64,000 nucleotides of DNA from Syngnathus acus (Eukaryota > Chordata > Actinopteri > Syngnathiformes > Syngnathidae): positions 2,360,491 to 2,424,490 of the forward strand of contig NC_051092.1 of assembly GCF_901709675.1 (NCBI RefSeq), in the 5' to 3' direction. A program made the position numbers and the translations under genes. The notes beneath the pieces were generated by a model that was not told the DNA's origin, searched no databases, and was given only the letters and a program-made list of their open reading frames with translations. Below are positions 24,506-42,429 of this stretch, piece after piece. Position 1 is the stretch's first letter; every line of letters starts with the position of its first letter.

Positions 24506-27500
24506 CCCACGGCACACACACACTCATGTGCGCACTAGAGTGGTTGCGAATGACTGACGTAAGCAACTTCTCCAAGCAATCAAGTAAGTGCTGCTTAGCG
24601 GGAGCTACCGCTGCTAGCTAACGCTAATCTCCTCATCCAACAAAACTCAATGTAGCGCTTAGTGCTTACTTTTTGGCCATGACATGACATTGATTATTTT
24701 ATTGCTACAGTGGTACATTGAATTTGAAGTTTTATTATTTGAAAGACGCGTTTCCTTTTCAGCTACATTATATTACTTTTTAAAGTAGTACAACGTAAGG
24801 GGCGTGGCCTAATGAGTGATGTCAAGTCCTCTGACGCGTGCAGTTAGGTGAGTTTTTTCATTTTGTATTTGCGTGTTTGACTGTTTGTTTCGTTCAATAA
24901 ATGGCTAATTTGTACTTAGAATATTGTTTCGCAACACAAAGCAAAAACAAAAATGGCCCGTAACTTAAAAAATAGTACGTTTGGGTACTTTAACCGTATT
25001 TGTGTACAAGCAATTCATATGTCCTCTTTGTTTATTTTATTTATACATATGTCTACTTTTATTTCAAAGATTACGAAGCTCCAGCCCAAGTTTCTTTTTA
25101 AAAAGCGTTTAAAAAAATACGACATACAATATATACATATATCTTGTCTTTGTCCAGTATCTGAACCTCAAAGACACCTCATTAAAATCAATAAGTTTCC
25201 TGTTCTGACATCTTTTATGGCTACAAATAAGTCAAAGCAGTTTCCCAGCAGACGATAGTTAGCTTTGTTTAATTGCTTCGCTAAAGGGACGGCGCTGGTG
25301 CGGAAGGCCAGAGGGCGTCCCGGCAGGCTTCATTATCGCGACCGTGGCGGTGAAAGGCGGGAATACACAGCGGAGGCGGGAGGATGAAAGCGCAGTAGAC
25401 GGATATTACCTGATCAAAAAAAAAGAAGGTGCCGGCAGGCGGAGCTGATAAGCTTTTGCCCACGGTCGCTTCGAAGGCCGCGAATCGAGCCGGAAATACA
25501 CCTCGGAATTCTTCCGTCAAATGGTGGATAAACTCAATATAGTAGAGCTCTATTTTTAGACATTCAGTGAAACCAAAATGTGATTCACTGCATTGAAATG
25601 TGGCTCTTGGAGGCTATAACCATTTCAGCTTTATTGCTGTACGCTCTGTGATCTCGCTCTTATTCTTTCGGGTGAGAAAATGAAATATTTTCATCATAAA
25701 AACACCCGTTAAAGACTTTCAGTGGGCCGTCAACACGTATACCCATGCTAAAATTAGCTTAGCATGTTGTCCTGGCTGCAAAGTGCCATTCCTACAGTTA
25801 CCTCTCGGATAAAACTGAGAAATATAACGTACATTTCGTCTCTCAGTTTCCATCACTGCAAATGATGCACTCAGTGCGCTGTGGTTTGACAGATTTCAAT
25901 TTAAAAGAAAGAAGTTTGTGTGTGCGCATGTGTTTGAGTGCGACAGGAGCATTTATCCCATCAGTCGCATGTCACGTTGTAATCTTCTTATAACGCGCAA
26001 CGGGCGGAAAAAAAAGGAAGCAGCAAAAAGCCGCTTTTGATTCGCATTTGGCAGCTCTAATCTTGTTCCCCACCCCAAATCCCCTCTGAGACGATTTTTG
26101 TCAAAAATATTCAACTGAAAATATGAACATTCCACACACGTAATCTCGCCGCTTGTTCATTCCAACCAAAGATAAATCATCATTTGAAGTGTTAAATAAT
26201 GTTTAGCCTTGTTGGGCATATGTAATCCTATCCATTTTATTTTGCCATCCTTCCTGTTCTAATCTGCGAGGATCAGCAAGATCAAATGCTGTGGATTTAT
26301 TATTTTTTAATAATCTACTTGAATAATCCAATTCTAGCTCTTGTGCATTAATAAAAAAAAAAGAAGTACTTGAGTTATTTTCTCCAATCAAATTTTCTTT
26401 AAAAATATTTTTTTCTTTTTGGTGCATCCCTTCATTCCCAAAAACCCAAGAAGTTTAAGTTGTTATCAAGCAGGAGGTGTCATCCCCCAATAAGAGTGAG
26501 ATGGTGAGTCAGCCACTACCAGGCTTGTCGCCATGGAGACCAACATCTTCCCTTGCATCTTGTTCCCACTTTTCCCAGTGCAAAGCTCCCCAAGTAGCAA
26601 TCACACTTTATTTTTCTTTCTTTCTTTTTCTTTTTTTTACACTGCTGTCCGCTTTTCCTTTGCTTATGATGTCTCATGAATTTTCCTTTTGTTACCCCCA
26701 CCGGTACCTCCCTCATCTTTCCATTAATGTATGTTGTCATGTGTCCTCACTGATAAACAGCCGAATGTCACTTTGACATCAAACCACCTCGGCCACACTC
26801 ACGGATGATTGGCACGTCCCTGGTGATGTCATCCCGCAGCCGTGATGAACCATAAAGCAGCTCTCATAAAATAAAATGTCTTTATTGTAGTCTCCCTTCC
26901 AGACAAAAAAGCTCCTCCATCTGATCATGAATTATTCATAAAATATAGCAGGCTTCCGTGAGTGCGTGCGGAAAACAGTTATTTTTACATGCACCATTGC
27001 TGAATTAGATTTTTTTTTTTTAAATGTGCGCCTAACTGGAAAAGATTACATTTTGATGTTAGTTAGAAACTGAATTATGCTCAAATCAGGACGGCAAAGA
27101 TTCCGATAAAGGTGTGGCAAGTGGCCTTTATTTTAGTTTGTCAATTCAGTATAGTGAGCAATCATGCTTGTTTGTTGGCGAGTTAATATGTTAAGTAGAA
27201 TGACTGGTTAGTTGGTTGTGCCTTAATTTATTTGTTAGTTATTTGTTCATTAGTTAGTAACGGAACCGCATCAAAATTAGACTGGGCCAAATGGAAACTA
27301 CCATTAGGTCGTTAATTAATTGGTTAGTTAGCTAGCTAGTACTTTAGTAAGCTAGGTTGTTTAGTTAATTAGCTGGCTAGCTTAATTACACAAAACAAAA
27401 ACAACAAAAAAACTCTTGAAAACAATCGATAGCGATTGGGTGCAGATTTGGATAGGCATTGTTGTTTCTAAGTAAACTGAGCAACAATTTCAATTTCATT

Positions 27501-29738
27501 CGCTCACTCACAAGCCGGTTCACATTTTGCTATAGCTCCATAGAGGATGGAATCGTTTATTTCTACTGTTTGCCCAGCCCAGCCGTTGGTTAGCATGCAT
27601 ATTTTAAAAGACATACTCCCTCCTGCATATCAGCAGGACAAGAGTAATTGCTGGAAGGGGAGAAACTAACTGCGTGCTCCTCTCTCCTCCGCCTTCCCCT
27701 CCGCCACCTTTTGATGAATAAGTAAACACCTACAAGCCGGCAGTTGCTTTAAAAGTCTCCAAGTGGGAGGACAGACGACCTGCTGTTTACTCGTTGATGA
27801 TCGCACTTACACACGCACACACACACATGTTGCTTGGAGAGGCTACGTCAGCACTCGCAGGTTTTTGCATTTCAAAAGCAGCACATAGGAAAATGCCGAT
27901 CATACCTTCAATTCTTTATTCCGGTGTCCAATGATTATATTATCATGTGTCCTTTAATATTTATTGTGTTTATTTAGCCGCTTTGCCATAAAGGTTCTTA
28001 ATATGATGCAAAGACAAAAAACACAATAAATCACATCCAGGGTCAATCAAAACCACTTCTTTTTTTTCTTTACCAAGAAATTAATTCAAATTGTGCCGTA
28101 GTCGTAAACTACGTGAGGTGACGAGGGTGTGACTAGTAGAGTAACATTCATCATTTTAAGTTGCAAAGTCGAGCAGAATTTTGATGCATTACTGTGAATT
28201 AAAATGTCCCCCAAAAATCAATCAATGCGGCTACAGGACCAGGAATTTTAAAAAAGCTCCAGAACCTGCTCACATCAGCGCCAACAAAGACGTACAGTAC
28301 CAGCCGCAAATTTCGAAGCACTTTAATTCACAATATTTATGGAATTTAACAAAAAATAAAACCTGAAAACTAATAACACGGCAGCACAAGGCCAAACTTC
28401 TTATGTGTGATGGTCACTTTCCAAGGATGACACTTTTTGAATATAATAAACTCAATCATCCCCGCACCTTTAGTGCGACGCCTCCTCGGCACATATGTAG
28501 CAGTTAATAGCATGGTACATTATACGGCTTACTCACAATGGCAACTATTCAACTGTAGCCAACGTACAAGGGCTGTGACGAGATGCTCGCTGAAAAGCAG
28601 CCAAAGGCCAACAGAGCGAGGACGCTGCATTTTAAATAGCAGCCTCAGCTCACTAGATGAGAAAATGGGTCATGTTTGCTTCCTGACACGTTTCTGAAAA
28701 CGAGTGTGCTTTTCTCACACCTGCACCTCACGCCTTTCGTTTTGATATCCCTCGGTTAAGCACACCAACACTGACTGGTCGCCAATCCGGGATGCGCCAT
28801 GCCTTTTTGTAAACGTTTTTGAACTCCCATTTCCACCCCAATGATGCTGCTAGGTGTAGTCGTGTTTAAGGTGGAGCGGTTCTGGGGCTGACGCTAATGA
28901 GCATCGACGCTTCTCGGTAGTGATGACTGACCCACATTTAGTGCGCTGCCCTGAGGCCTGCTGTGTCGGGATGGGGAAAAAACGACCATGCAGGATGTTC
29001 TAGTATTTGAATAAAAAGACTCTCTGAGGGTTCCGGTGGATTCGGATATGAGCTACCATGTCGGCTACGCTAATGTCTATATTCTAGCGACTTTCGTTAT
29101 TAGTTTGCCAGGTTAGCTTCAAGTTTTAATTTGTTGTCCACAATTTAGCGCGTTTACCTTACAGGAAGCGATTTGCGTCTTCTACCCAGCCTGTCAAGAC
29201 GTTTAGCATTCCGGATGATGGACGTAAGCCTGTCCACAGTGTTGTGTGCGTCCACGTTGTAGTAGAGGCTAAACGCGTTATTGATGCGTTCCCGCAGTGA
29301 GTCGACAGCCCGCAAAGTCAAAGGAAAGCCAAAGCATCAATCACTTCGCATGAGTCGCGTTTACAACAAGTGTGTCATCCATCTTGATGAGGCTGCGCAG
29401 AGAGCGCAGGGGTCCTCCGCAAGGGGCACCGCCGCTTTCCACGCAAAGTGGGATTAAATGTCTCGCTGAAGGGCACCTTGATGGAGGCTGTCTTTTTCAC
29501 CATCAAACATCAAAAAGATGCATTCAGGGCCATACGCCAGGGAAAAAGATGATGGAAGAAGCAACAATTTAAAACAAGATGGCAGAGATGTGAAGTCAAG
29601 TCAACACACGGGGCTTTATTCATTCACGGACGTGACTTCATTTCCATATCAATTGTGAGCGATTGGACAGTCAGAGAAGATAAACAAGAAAAAATAACGC
29701 AAGTTTTTTTATCATGATTGCTGATAGTGAGAGGCGGC

Positions 29739-31358
29739 ATGCTAAGGTTGATGCGGAAGTCTGCGGACAAGATGCGGTGCCTGAGGAAGAAATCTACGTT
29801 GCCTCTACTGGGCTTCCTGGTCGCTTGCCTGCTGCTCTTCAATCTCTACGTGGACATGGACGGATATGTGTTGGTGAGTTATACTGAATGGATGTTTGAC
29901 GTCTCAAGTCGTCAATGGTAGTGAATGAGTTGTTTTTATTGTCGTTATTTTCCAACAGGAGGCAGAAAAGCGTCAGCTAGGCGAGGCGTTGATGCATCAC
30001 GCTAGCTCGGAGCGATACATCCACACCTTCAGAGACCTGTCCAACTTCTCTGGGACCATCAACGTGACATATCGCTACCTGGCGGGATTCCCTCTGCCGC
30101 GCAAAAGTGGGTATAAGTAACACTCCAGATCTGGATTTAATGGACTAATCTTCATTGTCAAAACATGATGAGCACAAATTGTTCTTTGTCAGAGTATCTG
30201 ACCATCGGGCTGTCGTCGGTGAAGAGGAAGCGAGGGAACTACCTCCTGGAGACCATCAAGTCCATCTTTGACCAGTCCAGCTACGAGGAGCTGAAGGAGA
30301 TCGTGGTGGTGGTCCACCTGGCTGACTTTGACTCCGTGTGGTGCGAGAACCTCCTGCAGGAAATCAGCCGCAAGTTCTCGCACCACATCATCGCCGGCCG
30401 CCTGCTGGTGATCCAGGCTCCCGAGGACTACTACCCGTCCCTGGACGGACTGAAGCGGAACTACAACGACCCCGAGGACCGGGTGCGCTTCCGCTCCAAG
30501 CAGAACGTGGACTACGCCTTCCTGCTCAACTTCTGCACCAACCTGTCCGACTTCTACATGATGCTGGAGGACGACGTGCGCTGCTCTCGTAACTTCCTGA
30601 CGGCGCTGAAGAAGGTGATCGCCTCCCGGGAGGGATCCTACTGGGTGATGCTGGAGTTCTCCAAGCTGGGCTACATCGGGAAGCTCTACCACGCGCGGGA
30701 CCTGCCGCGCCTGGCGCACTTCCTGCTCATGTTCTACCAGGAGATGCCGTGCGACTGGCTGCTTATCCATTTCCGCGGGCTGCTGGCCCAGAAGGACGTG
30801 ATTCGCTTCAAGCCGTCGCTCTTCCAGCACATGGGCTACTACTCGTCCTACAAGGGTGCCGAGAACAAGCTGAAGGATGACGACTTTGAGGAAGACGCGG
30901 TGGACATACCCGACAACCCGCCGGCGCGGCTCTACACCAACATTGACGTCTTCGAGAACTACGCCGCCGCCAAGGCCTACAGCGCCGTGGACGAGTACTT
31001 CTGGGGCAAGCCCCCGTCCACCGGAGACTTCTTTGTGGTGGTCTTCAACAAGTCAGCTAAGATCAGCAAAATCAAAATCACCACGGGTTCAGAGGACAGA
31101 CAGAGCGACATCCTCCATCACGGTGCCGTGGAAGTGGGTCACAGGCGCATGGAGGGCAAGCAGGATGGCCAGTGCGCCTCCTACATCACTCTGGGGGAGT
31201 TCAGAGGCGGCAGGGTTGAGGTCCAGGACGTGGACCGCAAGATTGGTTTTGACGTGGACTGTGTGCGCGTTGTGGTGACAGCCAGTCAGAAGGAGTGGCT
31301 CATTATCAGAACCATCAGCCTGTGGACCACACACACCGCCAGTCCATTAATCAAGTGA
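29739..31358 (+). CDS. mgat4c: MGAT4C, GnT-IV-type N-acetylglucosaminyltransferase C
   Basis: Complete coding region in exons 29739-29873, 29959-30106 and 30193-31358, encoding 482 aa (the human protein is 478). This is the GT54-family homologue of the Golgi enzymes that add beta-1,4-GlcNAc to the alpha-1,3 mannose arm of N-glycans. In vertebrates the C isoform has weak or uncertain activity. It is a type II membrane protein: a short basic N-terminus (KMRCLRKKS) then a hydrophobic anchor ([18 protein letters not shown]). The luminal domain has [20 protein letters not shown], a DXD-like metal site MLEDDVR at about 218-223, and [13 protein letters not shown]. The C-terminal lectin-like part includes [15 protein letters not shown] and [14 protein letters not shown]. 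Three in-frame ATGs (29739, 29751, 29772) could start it, and the first was chosen. Exon 3 is markedly GC-rich at third positions. A 5' noncoding exon is likely, because an acceptor-like AG lies at 29727-29728. Confidence 0.95.
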
Positions 31359-32209
31359 CCAATCAAATCATTAGTGCGTTCATGTTGGACGAGATTCAAA
31401 AAAATATTTTCTTGTGTATTTTGGTCTTCAACTCTTTTTTTCTCAGTCAAGTACTATTCCGAGTCCATCCTTTATACTTAATTTTCCTAATATAAAAACA
31501 AAATATGTTCATGTGTCTGATGTCTTGTTTTGGAGGTTTGGAAATCAAGCTGCTTCAAAAGCAAGTTACACATACCGTTATCAGCGTTCTATTTATAATT
31601 CCATATCTGCTGAGTGAAGTGATTTTCGCTGGCTGCAAGATTCAGATTGGCAGGTGAGTTGTGTTTTACTTTGCTGCCACCTAGAGACCATCTTAAGTCA
31701 TTACAGCCACTCGTCTTTGGAGGCGTATGGGGAGGTCGTGTCCTGATTGGATGAAGCTACAGTTTGACCAGGCCAATCGCATCATATTGACAGAGGAAAG
31801 GGCCAATCAGATAACACGTGTCTTATGACATCATCACAGCGCGACGGATTCATATCAACAAACAGCAGAAGCTTTCTGTGGCGAACTTTCGCCAGAGATT
31901 TTCATTATTATGTAAGCTGTTATTTTCTTAATCCCCTCATAAGTGCACTATTAATATTTGAAATCCCAAAGATGTTCTTAACACCTTCGTTTTCTGTGCA
32001 AGCCGTGTTGCTGGATGTGACACCTCGCAATCAAAAATGATTTTTGAAATGCTAATTTTGCACTTGCATGTGCCAGCCGAGCGTTATTACTGCTCAATCT
32101 GCGTCCACCATAAATATCCGACAATTGCTCAATTTCATCGGCAATTTCTTCCATTCTGTGCACTGCAGAAGTGAATGCCCGTGGTGTGTCACTTGCTGCT
32201 GCCTTTGGA
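31359..32209. other. mgat4c 3' flank and rnf141 5' region
   Basis: This 0.85 kb lies between two same-strand genes. A strong donor GGCAG|GTGAGT at 31654 could end a noncoding first exon of rnf141. The acceptor CACTGCAG at 32162-32169 would then open the first coding exon, with the 5'UTR continuing to 32209. No other coding sequence was seen. Confidence 0.4.
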
Positions 32210-33367
32210 ATGGGCCAGCAGATCTCAGGACAAGCGGCGCGTATCCCTGAGAAGTTGCTCAAACATGTCGGCTTGATGCGGGACAGCGGCTACCTCACCT
32301 ACGAGGAGTTTTTGGCCAGGGTGGCGGAGCTCAATGACTTGTAAGCACACATACATACTTTAATTGTTCATTGTGCACAATACATTCATCATTCACCCTC
32401 ATTGGTGAACTGGCCTTTTATACAAATATTGCTGGATAATTCTATTTTTCTACTCTCGGCAGGACTGCTAAATTAGCTGCGGGGCAACACAAGCACCTGC
32501 TGTTTGAGGTCCAACCGGGATCGGATGCCAGCGCCTTGTGGAAGGTAGCTGTTAGGATCCTTTGCACTAAGGTGAGAACAGGAAAGAGCGACATTCAATC
32601 TTCACTGTAATCTTATTTTGTTTCACTTCTCCCGTGCGTTCCAGTCATTTGCGTTTGCCATTCTTTGGTTGGCTTTTGAGTCACCATGTGACTTGCTCCG
32701 CTTCCCGCCAGATCAACAAGACCAACGGCACGGTTGAGGCGTCGCGCATCATGAATCTGTACCAGTTCATCCAGCTGTACTGTGACATGACCAGCCAAGC
32801 CGCCAGTGTGCTGGCCGCAGAGGGCGCCGCCGCCGCCACCACCACCACCAATCCAGAGGCTTCTTGCATGCCACCTCTCGCCCCTGACGCCTGTCAGGCC
32901 AGCATGTGGATGGGCAGGTTGGTAGGAAAACAATCAAGAATCTGTTGGAATAAATCATTGTGGTTAGTGACCTGCATGTCAAAGGTTATTGGAACCAGAA
33001 GCTAACGGGTGATTTGACGCCTGACTCCCCCACACCCCCTTCTGCAGAGTGAAGGAGTTGACTGATGACGAGGAGTGCTGCATCTGTATGGACTGCAAAG
33101 CCGACCTCATCCTGCCGTGCACTCACCGCTTCTGCCAAAAGTGCATCGACAAATGGTAAGCTAGGTCACGCTAACAATGCAGCAAAAATGCTAAAATGCC
33201 GCGTGCGCTTAACGTGTTCCCGCAGGAGCCGCAACTGCCCCATGTGCCGCCTACAGGTGACGGCCGCCAACGACTCGTGGGTGATGTCCGACTTCCCCAC
33301 CGAGAACGACATGGCGGGATACATCCTCAACTTGGCCGACGAGGCGGGACACCCGCATCAGCCTTGA
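32210..33367 (+). CDS. rnf141: RNF141, RING finger protein (ZNF230)
   Basis: Complete gene with exons 32210-32340, 32463-32571, 32712-32917, 33048-33155 and 33226-33367, encoding 231 aa (the human protein is 230). The family is a RING-type E3 ligase candidate linked in mammals to spermatogenesis. N-terminal MGQQIS carries a myristoylation-type glycine. Conserved blocks are [26 protein letters not shown] and [15 protein letters not shown]. The RING, about residues 154-190, reads [27 protein letters not shown], then SRNCPMC, giving all eight Cys/His ligands. The linker [15 protein letters not shown] comes from GCC/ACC runs and is expanded compared with mammals. The interval between W and NCPMC looks about three residues shorter than in human. 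The C-terminus [14 protein letters not shown] matches the family. Confidence 0.95.
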
Positions 33368-34932
33368 CGCGACAAGTAAACAAAAAACACGTCACTTTCA
33401 CTGAACATTCTCTCGTGGTTGGGAGTAGGTGTGCTGCAAAATGTTGCTGGAGGTCACATGACACCAGAACCTCCAAAGTGGAACAATCCGTTCCACGAAA
33501 AAAATCGTCTTTCCCATCGGAACTCATGTTCTCGGGTCAAACTAGTGCCATCATAAAATCCTCATGATCCTATCATATTATTATTATTATTATTTACCAT
33601 ATGAACTCACGGAAAAAAAATTCCATACAAATGTTGGCCTTTATAAACACCCGGCATGTGGGCAAGGAGAGCCACAGTCACTGATGCACTTTTGCGCATT
33701 TCTTGAACGGGATAAACATTTACCCATACAAATACAAAATAAGACACCCGCAAGGAGCTGCTGTGGGCCACAACTCACGCCCAAGTGCTCACACGCAAAC
33801 TTAACGGCCAACTTGACTCATGAGGCCACGCCCCTTAAAGGCACACATACAATACAATCTACTGTATTACTGTAAGTTCTCTTCTACTCTCTTCCATTTG
33901 CTCTTGTAATGTTGTTTCACATTACTGTAGTAATTTTTTAATGACAGAATATATGAGTTACGAACTGGGTCATGAAACTGACATTGAGGTAGCACCAAGT
34001 TGTGGTTGTCACTTCTCACTGCCTTTTCGATTTCACTGCATTTAGCATCAGAGAAAACAGGAAGTTCACATGAAGGGAACACATTTTAGTCAAAAACCTG
34101 CTTTTTTTCCCCCCCAGTTGTTATAAACCAGCATGTTGCTATGTAATTAATATCCCTGATGAGCTTATGAATAATGAATGACATTTAGTTTGAAGAATAG
34201 TGAAGCACTGCGCCTTATTTTTACCATTTATGTGAAATTTTCACATTTAATCTGCACACGAAGTACTGTACTTTGTTCCAGATTTTTCTGAGCCTTTTAT
34301 TGAGTGTTTGAAACATATATCTCTGAAAATATGTTGAATTGTTCTAATTAGTGGAAAGCTATATATTAGATAGATTAGTTACCTTTATTGCTGTGTATAT
34401 CCAGAATTCATTTATAAAATCTATTTTGTGTGGATTTTGGGTTTATTTCGTAAAAATATAATCCAAAAAATGTACATTGTTCGATTTTACCCGATTTATT
34501 GCTGACTTTGCTGTACTGTTTGCACTACAACAAATTATATCATTCGTCTATTTATTTTACATTGATTCGTTATTTTGCCCACTTCGAACATTTAATTCTG
34601 TAAGTGTAATGCATTGTATGGCCACCAGGTGGCGTCTTAACATTGAAGAAGGGTTCTTAGAGGTCCGTTTTCCACAAAACGTCCGGAACTTAACGTAATC
34701 ACATTGATTGATAGTAGCAGAAGTATTTCAATTTTTTTTAGCTTTTAATTCTGTCAGGGAAAAACATTATTCGATCTGCTCTTTTATCAATTCATAAGTC
34801 ATTTATGTAAAGGATTTTGCGTGATAATGTGTTATTAAATATTATATGCTACATTGAGTTTTTCTTAGGCTGCCCAAATCTGCTTTAACTTGTCTTAATA
34901 TGGCTGGATTGAGGCATGACTGCATTATCTTG

Positions 34933-34938
34933 AATAAA
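34933..34938 (+). terminator. rnf141: candidate poly(A) signal of rnf141
   Basis: AATAAA in TTGAATAAAGTTACC, 1.57 kb after the stop codon. It is the best-placed signal before the opposing ampd3 transcript. Confidence 0.45.
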
Positions 34939-35061
34939 GTTACCTTTTGCACTCATTTGAAAGGGCATTTTTAAAAATAGCAATCGATATCTAATTAATA
35001 TACAAATAAATATTGTGTATGATTGTGAAAATTGAAAATGCAAGGCATCTTCATATTTAAG

Positions 35062-35067
35062 TTTATT
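35062..35067 (-). terminator. ampd3: candidate poly(A) signal of ampd3
   Basis: TTTATT on the + strand is AATAAA on the minus strand, about 180 bp beyond the ampd3 stop. Confidence 0.5.
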
Positions 35068-35247
35068 TACACGTAGACATTTTTAAGAATAACATTTCAC
35101 ATCTAAACTTGTAAAAAAAAATTCTACTTAAAATTGGGCATTTGTCAACTCAGTTTTTTGATCTCATATTCTTGTTGAACATGCAAAATGTGCTCGTGTT
35201 TTCTGTGTAAAAAAAAAAAAAAACGTTAAAACCTTTCCAAACTCATG

Positions 35248-40654
<5,407 letters not shown>

Positions 40655-42429
40655 GCTGCCTGCTTCTACTCGTTTGCTCTTCTTGCTCAACACTTATAAC
40701 ATTTGCTCTGGCCTCTTCTGGAAATGTCTTGCTCGCTTGCTAGAGCTGACACCTTCTCGTCTGCCCAGTATCTTCCTCCTCACTGAGCTTTGAGGCCAGT
40801 CTGTTTACGCATTCAGGTGGGGGCAGTAATGAAGCCTTCGTCTGGCGTGTCCATCCTCACGTCTCTATTTTAGGCCATTGGGAACGTCATGACTACTGGG
40901 AGGGGCGGTTGAATCAGAGGGCGATGTTGAAACTGGTGGTGGTGTCGCAAAAAAAAAAAAGGGAAGCTTCTAGATAGCAACCTAAACATCTGGTATACAC
41001 ATTTCGGCCACCAGGAGGCAGAATAATAAATACATTGGTCATATTATATGCCTGTGTTACCCTATCTGTCTACATCTGTTGCTGCACCAGTTGTTGATCA
41101 TATCTTTTCAAGCATTAACCTAGCAGACTTTTGTTCAATGAGGGAACGCGTATATTTACCATGGCACCCGCAATCAAATTGTTTTGTTTACACTCCGATC
41201 AAATGAGCTGTTTATGTACTCGTTTAGAGTTTGAGTTTTAGCAGCTTACTGTAGGTCGGTGGGAAAACAATGTTGCGAGGACAGTGCGGCTGTAATATAA
41301 ATAGACGCTGTTGACAGCCCGCTGACAGTCGCTGGGTGGAAAGATAATAGCCACTGACCTCTCCCAAGGCAAGGCGTGGATTGCTGCTTGCTGAGGGCTG
41401 CTTCCCTTCTCCTCATTGTGACCTGTGAAGATTAACAAAGGTCAACAAGAGTTCCCAGTGAAAATTGCGAGTGTGCACTGTTTACTTCAAACAGGTGTTT
41501 GTAAAATGAAGTCACCTGGGGTAGCTCCGCAAAATATTTACCAATAAATGATCAGAGAATAGCATTGAAAACATTTATTCTTCTAGGCACCCTAATATTC
41601 CAAACATGGCATTCTGATTAATATTGCATTTGTGGAATATGAATTAAGCAGCAATGCTGCCCCAATCAGAGGTAATGACCATTCCAGGGCTCATGCTGTG
41701 TGCGTGTGTGTATGGAACCCAACTTGAAGTTTGTCAAAAGCAAAAACAGAAATGTTAGCAGGAGGCTATCTATAGAACTTTCCATTCACTTTCCTTTAAA
41801 GGACAAGACTTGATTGACTGGAGGAAATGCTTGCTCTGTAACTGCTTTTCCCATGCTGATAGTGGAATGTAAATGTTGATGTCCTTTGTTGGAAATTTGC
41901 TCCCTTCCCGTTTATTTTTTATTTTTTATACATATTCATGTTGACTTGTCTTGTATTACTCACTAAAGCAATCAATTACGGAGCACTTGCGCTTGTTTTG
42001 TTACATTGACCCAATTTACCATTTACCACTATAGAGATATTTTTGGTATTATTTTTGATCATATCCAATGTGTATATACACACACATCTATACAAAATTT
42101 AAAATATCTTTTGCAAAGCCCAAATTATGAACACATTTCTTTAAAATGGACATAATTACGACAAATTGGAATGAATAAAAAAGTTTAAAAAAAAAAGTGA
42201 TCAATACATTTTTAGTTTAAGGGAAAAAAAATCAATCAATATACAGAGATTTGCCTGACTTTAAAATGGATAGTGTACTTACTTAATGTGTTGAAACCTG
42301 CCGAGGGTGTCACTGCACATAAGACGAGAGCTTCAAGTCCCAATAGAGGAAGCTGAGTAGGAAGTTTGTACATCATTAGACAAAAGGCTCACGAAAAGGC
42401 GCCGCCCTCAAAGGATCTGCACGGCCTTC

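Larger units (their letters stand above)
19930..29738. other. long noncoding stretch between borcs5 and mgat4c
   Basis: About 9.8 kb with no recognisable coding exon. It holds a diverged tandem repeat (22800-23215), an AC microsatellite (23459-23492), purine-rich and CT-rich sequence with possible untranslated exons (23690-24122), an interspersed repeat fragment (24380-24505), a GC-richer patch (25285-25500) and a degenerate TTAG/CTAG run (27225-27385). In other vertebrates MGAT4C has long multi-exon 5' untranslated regions, so part of this interval may belong to mgat4c. Confidence 0.5.
33368..35247. other. convergent 3'UTRs of rnf141 and ampd3
   Basis: AT-rich DNA between two converging genes, with no coding sequence seen. 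The rnf141 transcript most likely uses the AATAAA at 34933-34938. The ampd3 transcript, on the other strand, most likely uses the AATAAA complementary to 35062-35067. Confidence 0.55.

Noticed and set aside
27225-27385. TTAG/CTAG-rich run considered as a telomere-like repeat
   Set aside because: Units are irregular (TTAGTTAG, CTAGCTAG) and do not follow TTAGGG. It is simple-sequence drift.
30189-30830. Long open frame on the minus strand opposite mgat4c exon 3 (213 codons)
   Set aside because: It mirrors the GC-rich third codon positions of the real gene and has low-complexity Val/Gln/Glu composition. No splice or domain support.
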